Below, piece by piece: positions 40,763 through 51,108 of a stretch of 64,000 bases of DNA. The stretch's first letter is position 1, and every line of letters begins with the position of its first letter. The notes under the pieces were generated by a model. The model ran no database searches and was not told where the DNA came from. It saw only the letters and a program-made list of their open reading frames with translations. The translations under genes were made by a program, and so were the position numbers. The DNA comes from Crocinitomicaceae bacterium (GTDB taxonomy: Bacteria > Bacteroidota > Bacteroidia > Flavobacteriales_D > Crocinitomicaceae), in contig JAGOBK010000001.1 of assembly GCA_017983465.1 (NCBI GenBank), positions 248,001-312,000 on the forward strand, read 5' to 3'.

Positions 40763-42871
40763 TTATTTTTTCAGAAAACGCAACTTATCCAAGCTCACTT
40801 TTATACGGGCTTGTCCAAAGATGACTGACAATTGCTTACCTTTCATTTCTTCTACGATACCAATGCGATTTGTTTGAATTAACTGCACTTGACATCCAAC
40901 CTCAATCAGTTCTTGCTGATACGTTTCTACTTTTTCTTGTTGCTTCTTCGTTGGTTTCTTTGGAGCAACCGTTTCTTGTTTTTTGATTTCCGTTTTGGAT
41001 TTTTCCATGCGGAGGAATTGCGTTAATTCTTGAAAAAGAACGGTGTTCACATCCTTTTTTCTCGATTTCGCATTGAAACGCTCAATAAATTGCAGCATTT
41101 TCTTTCCTGCTTGCAGCTGCTTGCTATTTACTTCCGTGACTTGGTTCACTTGGGTTAATCGACTATCCAACTTAGACTCTTTGGATTCATATTCCGCTTT
41201 TGCACGAATGGCTTCCGTCGAAACACGGTCGAACTTTCTGGATTTCTCTAACAACTGATTTCGTTCCTTTTGTAAGGAATTCAATAAGGTATCCAATTTG
41301 ACTTTCTTTTGATCCAAGCGACTTTTGGCATCCTCAATCAATTCTTTGGAAATACCATTCATTTGAGCTACTTCAAACGTAAAGGAACTTCCAGGTTGAC
41401 CAATCGAAAACTGATATAAAGGCTGTAAGTTCTTCTCATTAAACAACATACATCCATTTTGCGCATGTGGTAATTCACTCGCTTTCAGCTTGATATTTCC
41501 ATAATGCGTGGTAATCACTCCAAAGGATTTTAGCTGGTAGATTTGCTCAAAAAACACTTCACCGAGTGCGCCACCTAATTCGGGATCAGAACCTGTTCCG
41601 AATTCATCTAAAAGCAAGAGTGACTGATGATTTGCCACTTCCAAAAAATACTTCATCCTTTGCAAACGGTAAGAATATGTACTTAATTCATTTTCAATGG
41701 ATTGATTATCTCCAATATCGGATAAAATCGTACTAAAAAAGCACATGATACTGTTTTCCTGTACGGGAACTAAAAGTCCTGCTTGCAACATCATTTGAAG
41801 CAATCCAACGGTCTTTAACGTGATGCTTTTTCCACCAGCATTTGGACCTGAAATCACCAAGAGGCGTGAGCTAGGACTCATCGAAACCGTTTGAGGAAAA
41901 GTTGGCTTACCAGAAGCCTGATTGGATTTCCATAGAATAGGGTGGAAGGCATCTTTGATTTCAAATCCAGTTGATTGTCCGATGGCCGGCAAATTCGCGT
42001 TTAAATCCAATGCGAGCTTACATTTCGCATTGATGAAGTCCAACTGAACTAACAAGACTTGATATGCTTCAATCAATGGTTTGAAATGCGCAATGGTGGA
42101 CGTTAAGACTTGTAAAATGCGGTGAATTTCCTTGCGTTCGTCGTCGAATAGGAATTCCAATTCATTATTTAAGGGAACATTGATTACGGGTTCAACGAAT
42201 GTCAAACTACCGGTTTTACTAGAACCATGAATATTTCCCGGAACTTTTCGTTTAAACGTAGACTGAACGGTTAATACTCGACGATCATTGATGAATCCTT
42301 CCAATGTTTCGCCTAGGACTTTATCCTTGTTGTATTTGCGCAATTCACGGTCGAAATTCCGGTTAATTTGCACACGCAATGTTTTGATGCGTCCACGGAT
42401 TTCCTTCAATTCAGGAGAAGCATCATCCTTGACATTTCCTGAACGATCAAAGACTTTATCAATTTCAGTCAGAATTTCTTTCGTGAAATAAACGTCGTTT
42501 GTGAGTTCCTTTAATAATGGGTATTGAAACAAAGCTTTATCGAAGAATTGAATCAAGTGATTGACCAAATCAGATGCCTGATACAGACGACGAAATCCTT
42601 CAATTGGAATAACGGCTTGCTGAATTCCCAATAAACGTATTTCCGTTTCCAGTTCTTCAAAATCCAATGCTGGAAATTTTTCACCGTGAATTCGGATGGA
42701 TTTAAATTCGTTCAAACGATTTAAATCCATTCGGATTTGTTTGAAGCGATTTCCTGGAGTTAATTTCTGCGCACGAAGTTTCGCACTTGGACCAACACAA
42801 AATGATTCCAACCATTCGCGAATGAGTTCAAATTCTAAATCGTTTAAAGTTTGTGAATCCGTTGTGTGCAT
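40763..42871 (-). CDS. MutS2-family ATPase lacking the Smr domain
   Basis: The 702-residue protein has the MutS2 core: clamp/lever helices (about 1-320), Walker A SGPNAGGKS (341-349), DIGDNQSIENELSTYS, Walker B LLLLDEFGTGSDPE, a coiled coil (about 510-640) and a final KOW-like segment (QVQLIQTNRIGIVEEMKGK... to the end). Canonical MutS2 (about 780 residues) continues with a linker and a C-terminal Smr nuclease domain, which is absent. The stop is followed by an unrelated gene with no Smr remnant between. MutS2 suppresses recombination or rescues collided ribosomes in other bacteria. The start lies 4 bases after a promoter -7 box. Confidence 0.9.
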   Translation of the reverse strand: MHTTDSQTLNDLEFELIREWLESFCVGPSAKLRAQKLTPGNRFKQIRMDLNRLNEFKSIRIHGEKFPALDFEELETEIRLLGIQQAVIPIEGFRRLYQASDLVNHLIQFFDKALFQYPLLKELTNDVYFTKEILTEIDKVFDRSGNVKDDASPELKEIRGRIKTLRVQINRNFDRELRKYNKDKVLGETLEGFINDRRVLTVQSTFKRKVPGNIHGSSKTGSLTFVEPVINVPLNNELEFLFDDERKEIHRILQVLTSTIAHFKPLIEAYQVLLVQLDFINAKCKLALDLNANLPAIGQSTGFEIKDAFHPILWKSNQASGKPTFPQTVSMSPSSRLLVISGPNAGGKSITLKTVGLLQMMLQAGLLVPVQENSIMCFFSTILSDIGDNQSIENELSTYSYRLQRMKYFLEVANHQSLLLLDEFGTGSDPELGGALGEVFFEQIYQLKSFGVITTHYGNIKLKASELPHAQNGCMLFNEKNLQPLYQFSIGQPGSSFTFEVAQMNGISKELIEDAKSRLDQKKVKLDTLLNSLQKERNQLLEKSRKFDRVSTEAIRAKAEYESKESKLDSRLTQVNQVTEVNSKQLQAGKKMLQFIERFNAKSRKKDVNTVLFQELTQFLRMEKSKTEIKKQETVAPKKPTKKQQEKVETYQQELIEVGCQVQLIQTNRIGIVEEMKGKQLSVIFGQARIKVSLDKLRFLKK

Positions 42872-42875
42872 AAAA

Positions 42876-42908
42876 CAAAGTTACTATAAATGTCTTGGTG
42901 TAACGCCA
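42876..42908 (-). promoter_or_regulatory. Promoter of the MutS2-like gene (TTG-N22-TAACTTTG)
   Basis: On the minus strand TTG (42908-42906) is followed after 22 bases by TAACTTTG (42883-42876). The ATG begins 4 bases after the box, implying a leaderless mRNA. Confidence 0.6.
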
Positions 42909-43007
42909 ATAGCCTTTAAACAAAGGATAATCAATAGAGTTCATTTTATTTCCATAATAACATAAATGAGTTATAATTAATATTATGTTAAATAGATATT
43001 TAAAGAG

Positions 43008-43033
43008 AAAGGGATTGCTAAAAACAATCCCTT
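43008..43033 (-). terminator. Hairpin after the rhodanese gene
   Basis: AAGGGATTG pairs with CAATCCCTT around a 7-base A-rich loop, 7 bases past the stop codon on the minus strand. The following sequence is T-rich but not a clean T-run. Confidence 0.55.
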
Positions 43034-43040
43034 CAATTCT

Positions 43041-43391
43041 TTACTCCTTCCAGGCGTCGTATCCACCTTCTAAGTCGTATACTTTTTTGAATCCAGCTTT
43101 CTTCAAATCTTTTGCTGCACTGGCTGATCTTCCACCTGCTGCACAATATACAAGTACTGGTTTATTCTTATCTAATTTCTTTTGAGCTGTCGCAATGAAT
43201 GAAGCTGAAAAATAATCGATGTTCGTGGAACCTGCTATTTTTCCTTCCGCTACTTCTTTAGAAGTTCGAACATCTACAATTTGTGCTGATGGATCCTTCA
43301 TTAATTTTTTAAATTCTGTTTGTGATACACGATTCTGCGCACACGATACTGCTGATAGTCCAACAAGTAGTATTGACATTAAAAATTTCAT
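43041..43391 (-). CDS. Rhodanese-like domain lipoprotein
   Basis: From ATG 43391 the protein has 116 residues. The signal peptide ends in a lipobox (LSAVSC), so it is likely anchored in the periplasm. The rhodanese fold shows VDVRTSKEVAEGKIAGSTNI, the active-site loop VLVYCAAGGRSASAA with its catalytic Cys, and the closing VYDLEGGYDAW. Single-domain periplasmic rhodaneses move sulfane sulfur or serve redox roles; the partner is unknown. Its own -7 box and a downstream hairpin mark it as a single-gene unit. Confidence 0.88.
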   Translation of the reverse strand: MKFLMSILLVGLSAVSCAQNRVSQTEFKKLMKDPSAQIVDVRTSKEVAEGKIAGSTNIDYFSASFIATAQKKLDKNKPVLVYCAAGGRSASAAKDLKKAGFKKVYDLEGGYDAWKE

Positions 43392-43409
43392 ACGTTCTAT
43401 TTTAGGACA

Positions 43410-43417
43410 CAAAGATA
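43410..43417 (-). promoter_or_regulatory. -7 box of the rhodanese gene
   Basis: TATCTTTG on the minus strand matches TAnnTTTG, 18 bases upstream of ATG 43391. It excludes the longer start at 43412. Confidence 0.5.
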
Positions 43418-43521
43418 CGGATTGGAAGATTCTCTTCAGTAACTTGTGTTACCGAAGTCTATTTAACATAATATAAGGTGTTGTTTTCAACTTTTGTTTA
43501 ATTTCGTCCAAAATCAACTTC

Positions 43522-44115
43522 ATGGCCATCTACTCTTTTAATGGATTCGTTCCGGTGATCAAAGCATCTAGTTTCATTCACCCACAAGCTTGTGTGACGG
43601 GAAATGTCATCATTGGAGAAAATGTTTACATTGGTCCGGGCGCGGCGATTCGTGGGGACTGGGGACAAATCATCATTGAAGATGGCTGTAATGTGCAAGA
43701 AAACTGTACGATTCATATGTTCCCTGGAACGACCGTTCACTTAAAAAAAGGAGCACATGTTGGACATGGGGCTATAATTCACGGAGGAATTCTAGAAGAA
43801 AACTGTTTAATTGGCATGAACAGTGTGATCATGGATGACGTGGTCATTGGAAAAGAATCCGTTGTTGGCGCCTTGTGTTTTGTTCCAGCAAACACCAAAA
43901 TTCCCCCGCGCAGTGTAGTTGTCGGGAATCCAGCGAAAATTGTGAAGGAAGTAAGCGATGAAATGATCCAATGGAAAACCGAAGGAACTGCTCTCTATCA
44001 GCAACTTCCGGCGGATTGTCATGCTTCCCTCCTACCTTGCGAACCACTCAGAGAAATCGAAGAAAATCGTCCTACACAAAAGCAGGATTATTTCGTTTGG
44101 CACAAAAAGAAATAA
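43522..44115 (+). CDS. Gamma-carbonic-anhydrase/PaaY-like hexapeptide-repeat protein
   Basis: A 197-residue left-handed beta-helix protein made of hexapeptide repeats (VTGNVIIGENVYIGPGAAIRG, then further I-G-x-x-x-x steps). The three metal-binding histidines of gamma-class carbonic anhydrases appear as NCTIHMFPGT and HVGHGAIIHGG. This subgroup is usually annotated as PaaY or transferase hexapeptide. No phenylacetate genes are nearby. The C-terminal helix and basic tail (FVWHKKK) are usual. It precedes pyrG by 82 bases but pyrG has its own promoter. Confidence 0.85.
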   Translation: MAIYSFNGFVPVIKASSFIHPQACVTGNVIIGENVYIGPGAAIRGDWGQIIIEDGCNVQENCTIHMFPGTTVHLKKGAHVGHGAIIHGGILEENCLIGMNSVIMDDVVIGKESVVGALCFVPANTKIPPRSVVVGNPAKIVKEVSDEMIQWKTEGTALYQQLPADCHASLLPCEPLREIEENRPTQKQDYFVWHKKK

Positions 44116-44146
44116 ACAATCTTCTTTTTTGTTAACATTTGTCTAG

Positions 44147-45808
<1,662 letters not shown>

Positions 45809-45818
45809 AAGAAAGAAT

Positions 45819-47657
45819 ATGGATCGTAATTCGGTAACCGGACTTGTATTGATTGGACTCATCCTCACGGTTTTCTCCATCATGAATCAACCATCTGCGG
45901 ATGATTACAAGAAAAAAGCAAAGGCCTCAACAACGAAAGTGATTGATAAGCCTGCGAATAAAGAAAAGGACCACACAGCTGTTTCTGCGAATGCAGGATC
46001 TGAAATCACCCCAAAAGCGAAAACACAACAAGCGAAAAAAGTTGCTGCGGGAAAAATCATCAGCCTTGAAAACGAAGTTCTTCATGTGGATTTCAATACA
46101 AAAGGTGGAATAGTCGCTGCAGTCTATTTGAAAAAATATAAGTCCTACAAAGACTTCGCAGACAAACGCGATGCTGAATTGTGTTTGTTTAAAAATGGAA
46201 ACGCTTACAATCAACTTGTGATTCCTGTTGGAAATCAAAAAATTCACACTCGAAATTACTTATTCGAAGTTGTGAAGCAAGATGCGAAATCCATCGTATT
46301 CGAAGCACCATTAGCTGGAGGGAAGGTTCGTCAAACGTATTCTTTAAACAAAAGCTATGATTTAGATTACAATGTTGAACTAGTTGACTTAAAAGGTGTT
46401 GCAACAGACAATATCCAATTAAACTGGAAAGCTGATTACAACAAAACGGAGCGTTTGTTCAGTGAGCAACGACGCGTTTCAACGGTTTGTTTCAATCAGA
46501 AAAACGAAGGATTGGATTATTTGAGTGAGACTAGCAATGACAATCAAGTTGCGGAGGACGACATCGAATGGGTTGCATTCAAACAATCGTACTTCTCCTC
46601 TATTTTGAAACCTGCTAACGCTTTTCCAAAGTCAGGAACGAAATTCAGAATCAATACATTTAAAGGGAATCAACATAAAAGCTGGACTTTGTTAAAAGGA
46701 TACAGCGCGACAATGGCTTTGGATTTCACAAATAACAAAGCTTCATTTAACTGGTTCTTTGGTCCAAATGACTACGAATTATTGAAAACATACAATAGCA
46801 ACTACGACGATATCTTGAACTTCGGTTGGGGCTTATTCCGTTGGATCAACTTGTACGCGGTTCAACCAATCTTTACCTTACTTGTAGATTACGGAATGGG
46901 AATTGGTATTGCGATTTTGATTCTTACCTTGATTTTGAAATTGATTTTGATGCCAATTCAATGGAAGATGTTTGTTTCTTCCGTTAAAATGCGCATCCTG
47001 AAACCAGAAGTGGACGAATTGACGGCAAAGTATCCAAAACAAGAGGATGCAATGAAAAAGCAAATGGAAATGATGAGTCTGTACAAGGAATCTGGCGCAA
47101 GTCCATTGGCTGGTTGTGTTCCAATGTTGATTCAAATGCCGATTCTACTTGCTGTATTCCGTTTCTTCCCTGCAGCATTTGAATTACGTCAACAATCCTT
47201 CGTTTGGGCGGAAGATTTAAGTTCTTACGACTCTATTTTTGACTTCGGATTCTCCATTTGGCCTTATGGTGATCACGTGAGTTTATTCACTTTGTTGATG
47301 GCTGGAACGACTTTAGCATATACCTTCATGAATAGTGGAAATGTTCAACAACCACAACAACCAGGAATGCCGAACATGAAAGTAATCATGTACATCTTCC
47401 CAATTATGATGATCTTCTTCTTCAACAACTACTCTGCAGGATTAAGTTACTACTACTTTATTTCGACATTGATATCCATTTTAATGATGGTTGTCATCAA
47501 ACATTTCTTTGTGGATGAGGATAAACTTCGTGTGAAAATGGCGGAACGCAAAGCGAACAAATCAGGCGGAGAAAAAACAAAGAAAAAATCGCGTTTCCAA
47601 GAAAAATTGGAAGAGATGCAACGCAAGCAATTGGAAATGAACAAAAACAAAAAATAA
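45819..47657 (+). CDS. yidC: Membrane protein insertase YidC
   Basis: YidC inserts and folds inner-membrane proteins. The 612-residue protein has the Gram-negative layout: one N-terminal helix ([18 protein letters not shown]), a large periplasmic beta-sandwich domain (about 60-345), and the conserved C-terminal insertase core with the segments [57 protein letters not shown] and [18 protein letters not shown]. It closes with a long basic tail ([20 protein letters not shown]) that probably touches the ribosome. The pyrG-yidC pairing is common in Bacteroidota. Confidence 0.98.
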   Translation: MDRNSVTGLVLIGLILTVFSIMNQPSADDYKKKAKASTTKVIDKPANKEKDHTAVSANAGSEITPKAKTQQAKKVAAGKIISLENEVLHVDFNTKGGIVAAVYLKKYKSYKDFADKRDAELCLFKNGNAYNQLVIPVGNQKIHTRNYLFEVVKQDAKSIVFEAPLAGGKVRQTYSLNKSYDLDYNVELVDLKGVATDNIQLNWKADYNKTERLFSEQRRVSTVCFNQKNEGLDYLSETSNDNQVAEDDIEWVAFKQSYFSSILKPANAFPKSGTKFRINTFKGNQHKSWTLLKGYSATMALDFTNNKASFNWFFGPNDYELLKTYNSNYDDILNFGWGLFRWINLYAVQPIFTLLVDYGMGIGIAILILTLILKLILMPIQWKMFVSSVKMRILKPEVDELTAKYPKQEDAMKKQMEMMSLYKESGASPLAGCVPMLIQMPILLAVFRFFPAAFELRQQSFVWAEDLSSYDSIFDFGFSIWPYGDHVSLFTLLMAGTTLAYTFMNSGNVQQPQQPGMPNMKVIMYIFPIMMIFFFNNYSAGLSYYYFISTLISILMMVVIKHFFVDEDKLRVKMAERKANKSGGEKTKKKSRFQEKLEEMQRKQLEMNKNKK

Positions 47658-47662
47658 GACCC

Positions 47663-48319
47663 ATGAAATTTTTCATCGATACTGCAAACCTTGCAGAAAT
47701 TAAAGAAGCATACGATTTAGGAATCCTTGATGGCGTTACGACGAATCCATCTTTGATGGCAAAAGAAGGAATCACTGGAGCGGAAAACATTTTGAATCAT
47801 TACGTAGCGATTTGCAACATCGTTGATGGTCCCGTAAGTGCGGAAGTTATTTCTACGGATTTCGAAGGAATGGTTCGTGAAGGTGAGCAATTAGCTGCCT
47901 TACACAAAAACATCGTGGTTAAAATCCCAATGATTTTGGAAGGAATCAAAGCGATTAAGTATTTTGCATCGAAAGGAATTCGCACGAACTGTACGTTAAT
48001 TTTCTCTGCAGGACAAGCATTATTGGCAGCAAAGGCAGGAGCAACATACATTTCTCCGTTCTTGGGTCGTTTGGATGATGTTTCAACAGATGGAATTCAA
48101 TTGATTCAACAAATCCGTGTGATTTACGATAACTACGCATTTGGCACAGAAATTCTTGCTGCTTCTGTTCGTCACCCAATGCACATTATTCACTGTGCGG
48201 AGATTGGTGCGGACGTCATGACAGGTCCATTGAGTGCTATCAAAGCGTTAGCGAAACATCCATTAACGGATTTAGGTTTACAACAATTCTTAGCGGATTA
48301 CGCGAAAGGAAACAAATAA
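47663..48319 (+). CDS. fsa: Fructose-6-phosphate aldolase / small transaldolase
   Basis: A 218-residue member of the small transaldolase/FSA family. The Schiff-base lysine is Lys87 in NIVVKIPM, after the N-terminal [16 protein letters not shown] and [13 protein letters not shown]. The later [13 protein letters not shown] and [13 protein letters not shown] are also diagnostic. The family includes enzymes with true transaldolase activity as well as FSA; the short length alone does not separate them. It begins 5 bases after yidC. Confidence 0.93.
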   Translation: MKFFIDTANLAEIKEAYDLGILDGVTTNPSLMAKEGITGAENILNHYVAICNIVDGPVSAEVISTDFEGMVREGEQLAALHKNIVVKIPMILEGIKAIKYFASKGIRTNCTLIFSAGQALLAAKAGATYISPFLGRLDDVSTDGIQLIQQIRVIYDNYAFGTEILAASVRHPMHIIHCAEIGADVMTGPLSAIKALAKHPLTDLGLQQFLADYAKGNK

Positions 48320-48321
48320 GC

Positions 48322-48786
48322 ATGCTTCCAAAGGAAGAACGTAAGGCATACAATGAAGCATTTTGGTCTGGATTCAAGGATCATATGCGTGGAAAGATGT
48401 CCAGTACTGGTCGACGCGTCAATTGGGCAAATTACCCAACTCAGGTGAAAAACACTTATTTACGCATGATTTGCACCGGACATCAAACAGCCATTTGCTA
48501 CGATGTTCAATTTCGCGATTCCGGCATTCAAGCCATCTTTTGGGAACAGTTAACGGAATTGAAAGTCGTTTTGGAAAATGCGATGTCCATTCCAACTAAT
48601 TGGGATTCCGCTTTTCACAATGCTGAAGGACTCATGATTGGACGTATTTCCTGGGAATTGGCAGATGTGAATTTCTACGAAAAGGCTGATTGGCCAAAGA
48701 TTTACGCCTTCTTTCAAAAACATTTGATGGAGTTTGATTCCTTTTACCAGGAATTTAATGACATCCTAATCACCTTGGTCGACTAA
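48322..48786 (+). CDS. DUF4268 domain protein
   Basis: A 154-residue cytoplasmic protein matching DUF4268: NEAFWSGFKDHMRG near the start, the TGHQTAICYDVQF strand pair, a central helix WEQLTELKVVLENAM, and the final WPKIYAFFQKHLMEFDSFYQEF. The domain is elsewhere found at the C-terminus of nuclease-like proteins and alone; its function is unknown. It begins 2 bases after fsa and is the last gene of the pyrG operon. Confidence 0.82.
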   Translation: MLPKEERKAYNEAFWSGFKDHMRGKMSSTGRRVNWANYPTQVKNTYLRMICTGHQTAICYDVQFRDSGIQAIFWEQLTELKVVLENAMSIPTNWDSAFHNAEGLMIGRISWELADVNFYEKADWPKIYAFFQKHLMEFDSFYQEFNDILITLVD

Positions 48787-48849
48787 GTAACAAAATGTGA
48801 GCGGATTCGTGTTCTTGGAACTTGCTACATTAAACCTTAATTTTACAGT

Positions 48850-49647
48850 ATGAAACAACTACTTACGCTTGCTTTTCTTTGGTCAATGCTTCCTGCGTTT
48901 GCGCAAACAATTATTTTGTCGACTGATTTCCAACAAGGAATTCCAGTAAACTATACGCTTGTGGACAATGACGGAAATACACCAGATCCAATAGTTGCAG
49001 AATTTACAAGCGCTTGGATTACTGTTGTTGACCCGGAAAACGCTTTAGATACAGTAGCTGCATCTACTTCTTTTTTCACTACGATGGATTCCGCTAGCCG
49101 TTGGATGATCACTCCTCCACTAGCTCTTGGTGCTTTCGGAAATTACATTGAATGGAATGCAAAATCCCAAGATCCATCTTATCCAGATGATTATTTAGTG
49201 CTGGTTTCAACGACTGACAATCAACTTACTAGTTTTACAGATACGATTGGATACATCAAAGAAGAAAATTTTGAATGGACGAATCGCGAGGTGAATTTAT
49301 TCACTGAAGGGTATCATGACCAAACGATTTACGTGGCTTTTGTCAATAGGTCGTTAGATGGATTCAAATTATACATGGATGACATTGAAGTGCGCAAAGA
49401 TGATCCAGTCGGACTTCAGGAACCGAGTCCAATTAGTTTTGTCGTATACCCGAATCCAAGTTCTGACGTGATCTTTGTTTCTGGATCACACAATTTAGAA
49501 AAAATGGAATTATTCGATTTGAACGGCATGTTGCTTCAAACCACAGTATCAACATCCATGAATGTTCAAGCGATTCCAACAGGCATGTACTTGATTCGTT
49601 GCACTATGAACGGAGTGACGTCAACGAAACGCTTCACAAAAAACTAA
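48850..49647 (+). CDS. T9SS-exported protein with choice-of-anchor J-type domain
   Basis: The 265-residue protein has a signal peptide (MKQLLTLAFLWSMLPAFAQ), a cleaved-adhesin/choice-of-anchor J-like beta-sandwich (STDFQQGIPVNYTLVDNDG, RWMITPPLALG, YLVLVST), and a C-terminal type A T9SS sorting domain (FVVYPNPSSDVIFVSG, then MELFDLNGMLLQT and IPTGMYLIRC, ending TKRFTKN). It should cross the outer membrane by T9SS and stay on the surface or be released. Its stop codon overlaps the start of the HD-domain gene (TAATG). Confidence 0.93.
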   Translation: MKQLLTLAFLWSMLPAFAQTIILSTDFQQGIPVNYTLVDNDGNTPDPIVAEFTSAWITVVDPENALDTVAASTSFFTTMDSASRWMITPPLALGAFGNYIEWNAKSQDPSYPDDYLVLVSTTDNQLTSFTDTIGYIKEENFEWTNREVNLFTEGYHDQTIYVAFVNRSLDGFKLYMDDIEVRKDDPVGLQEPSPISFVVYPNPSSDVIFVSGSHNLEKMELFDLNGMLLQTTVSTSMNVQAIPTGMYLIRCTMNGVTSTKRFTKN

Positions 49648-50291
49648 TGACACATTTAATCGATCAAGTTGCCCAGCTGGTTGAAGCAAAATTCACTGGA
49701 CTAGAAGGCAGCCATGATTGGTTTCACATCAAGCGTGTTTGGCAAACAGCACTTTACTTGCAAACGATAGAAGGAGGAAATGCGGATGAAATTTCGCTAG
49801 CTGCCTTACTTCACGACTATTCGGACCACAAATACAATGGCGGAGATTTTGACGCAGGCTCGCGAGAAGTCCTGAATTTACTCAATCAATTAAATTGTCC
49901 TTTCGAATTGGCTGACCGTGTCGCAAAAATCGTTCAGGTTGTTTCCTACAAAGGAGCGCTCGTTTCAGACGAAGCAACATCCATTGAAGGAAAGATTGTC
50001 CGTGACGCTGATCGTTTGGATGCCATTGGAGCAATTGGCATTGCACGTGCCTTCTCCTATGGAGGAAGTAAAGAACGTCCACTCTACGATCCGAGCATCG
50101 CTCCCCTACTTCACGCCAGCAAAGAGGAATACGCAGCGGCAAAAAGCCACACCATCAATCATTTCCACGAAAAACTCTTGTTACTCAAAGACCGCATGGA
50201 AACATCCACCGCTCGTCGACTCGCTGAAGAACGACATGCATTCATGCTGCAATTCTTAGCACAATTTGAGCAGGAATGGAAGTTGGGGTAA
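49647..50291 (+). CDS. HD-domain phosphohydrolase (YedJ-like)
   Basis: A 214-residue HD-superfamily protein of the YedJ type. The metal site is visible as GSHDWFHIKRVW (first His), AALLHDYSDHKY (the HD pair) and DADRLDAIGAIGIARAF (the last Asp). These enzymes hydrolyse small phosphorylated metabolites or nucleotides; the substrate is unknown. The chosen ATG overlaps the stop of the T9SS protein gene by one base; upstream in-frame starts lie inside that gene. Coupling to a surface-protein gene is odd and probably only transcriptional convenience. Confidence 0.9.
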   Translation: MTHLIDQVAQLVEAKFTGLEGSHDWFHIKRVWQTALYLQTIEGGNADEISLAALLHDYSDHKYNGGDFDAGSREVLNLLNQLNCPFELADRVAKIVQVVSYKGALVSDEATSIEGKIVRDADRLDAIGAIGIARAFSYGGSKERPLYDPSIAPLLHASKEEYAAAKSHTINHFHEKLLLLKDRMETSTARRLAEERHAFMLQFLAQFEQEWKLG

Positions 50292-50407
50292 TTAGTTGAT
50301 TGTTCCTTTTTCTTACTATTTTTTTGTTACATGTTGATTGGGCAAACTCCACACGCATCCATTATTTCTCTTTTCATCGACTAAAAGACGGCAATCATCA
50401 GAAAATA

Positions 50408-50425
50408 GCTGAATACGTATTCAGC
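50408..50425. repeat. Perfect 18-base palindrome in an intergenic region
   Basis: GCTGAATACGTATTCAGC lies in a 238-base spacer between the convergent HD-domain gene and a small membrane gene. It has no T-run, so is not an evident terminator. It might be a protein-binding site. The remainder of the spacer holds nothing I can name. Confidence 0.5.
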
Positions 50426-50529
50426 AATAACGCGTAAAAAGGAAGGTAAATATTGAGATGGAGAAAGATTAGGAAGAAACATGGATTGATTTTCAATTCC
50501 TCCTAAAATGATGAGAAATCCCTTTACTG

Positions 50530-50787
50530 CTATGAAAAAAGGACGAAATCAACCAGAACTTCGAACACCACTAAGGTCAATAATGCCAAAAAATAGCTCT
50601 TCTTTCGTTTCGCCCTAAAAATGATAAAGATTGCAACAATCCATGCATAGATGCTCAAAGAAATCATACAGAAAAACCGAAGGGCAATATCCCCACCAGA
50701 TGTCCCATTAAAGTAAATGTACGTAAGTACACAAAGTAAGACATGTGGTAGTGCGAGAAAAAGAAAGCGACGTAGGAATTCAGTCAT
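50530..50787 (-). CDS. Small membrane protein (85 aa)
   Basis: Three hydrophobic segments (FLFLALPHVLLCVLTYIYF, FFCMISLSIYAWIVAIFIIF, FLALLTLVVFEVLVDFVLF) with a basic loop RAKRKKS suggest a polytopic small inner-membrane protein. No family is recognised. It is the last of a run of minus-strand genes extending from the acyltransferase, 47 bases after the next small gene. Confidence 0.65.
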   Translation of the reverse strand: MTEFLRRFLFLALPHVLLCVLTYIYFNGTSGGDIALRFFCMISLSIYAWIVAIFIIFRAKRKKSYFLALLTLVVFEVLVDFVLFS

Positions 50788-50834
50788 GGTTTTGTAAAAA
50801 TAAGCATACGGAATGATAAATGGATTCCCACCTA

Positions 50835-51092
50835 TTAATAATCCGATTCATTATTTTGACGCAGTTCATGAATCCCTAAATATTCCAAAATTCCTGTATT
50901 CGGGATTTTTGTAAAATGGCACCCTGTTTCGGCATCGCACTCCCCCCAATAAAGCGCGCATTTCCAACGAAAGATGGGAGACAGTCCATGATAGGTTTCA
51001 CCGGTTCTGATTTTAACAAAGTACGCAAAGAAGAAAAAAACCGTTAAAACGACTGAAGTAATCATAGTTATTCTTTTGATTTTATGATACAT
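50835..51092 (-). CDS. Small membrane-anchored protein (85 aa)
   Basis: One N-terminal membrane helix (MITSVVLTVFFFFAYFV) is followed by a 55-residue extracytoplasmic part containing three cysteines (RWKCALYWGECDAETGCHF) and an acidic/polar tail. The cysteine spacing (C-x7-C-x5-C) could form a disulfide or bind a cofactor. No family is recognised. It lies 16 bases after the patatin gene on the same strand, so it is probably in its operon. A second ATG at 51065 could also be the start. Confidence 0.6.
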   Translation of the reverse strand: MYHKIKRITMITSVVLTVFFFFAYFVKIRTGETYHGLSPIFRWKCALYWGECDAETGCHFTKIPNTGILEYLGIHELRQNNESDY

Positions 51093-51108
51093 GAGTCATC
51101 CTTATTTA

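Noticed and set aside
43522-44115. Firm call as a carbonic anhydrase
   Set aside because: The three histidines are present, but many PaaY-like hexapeptide proteins also keep them, so the activity is left open.
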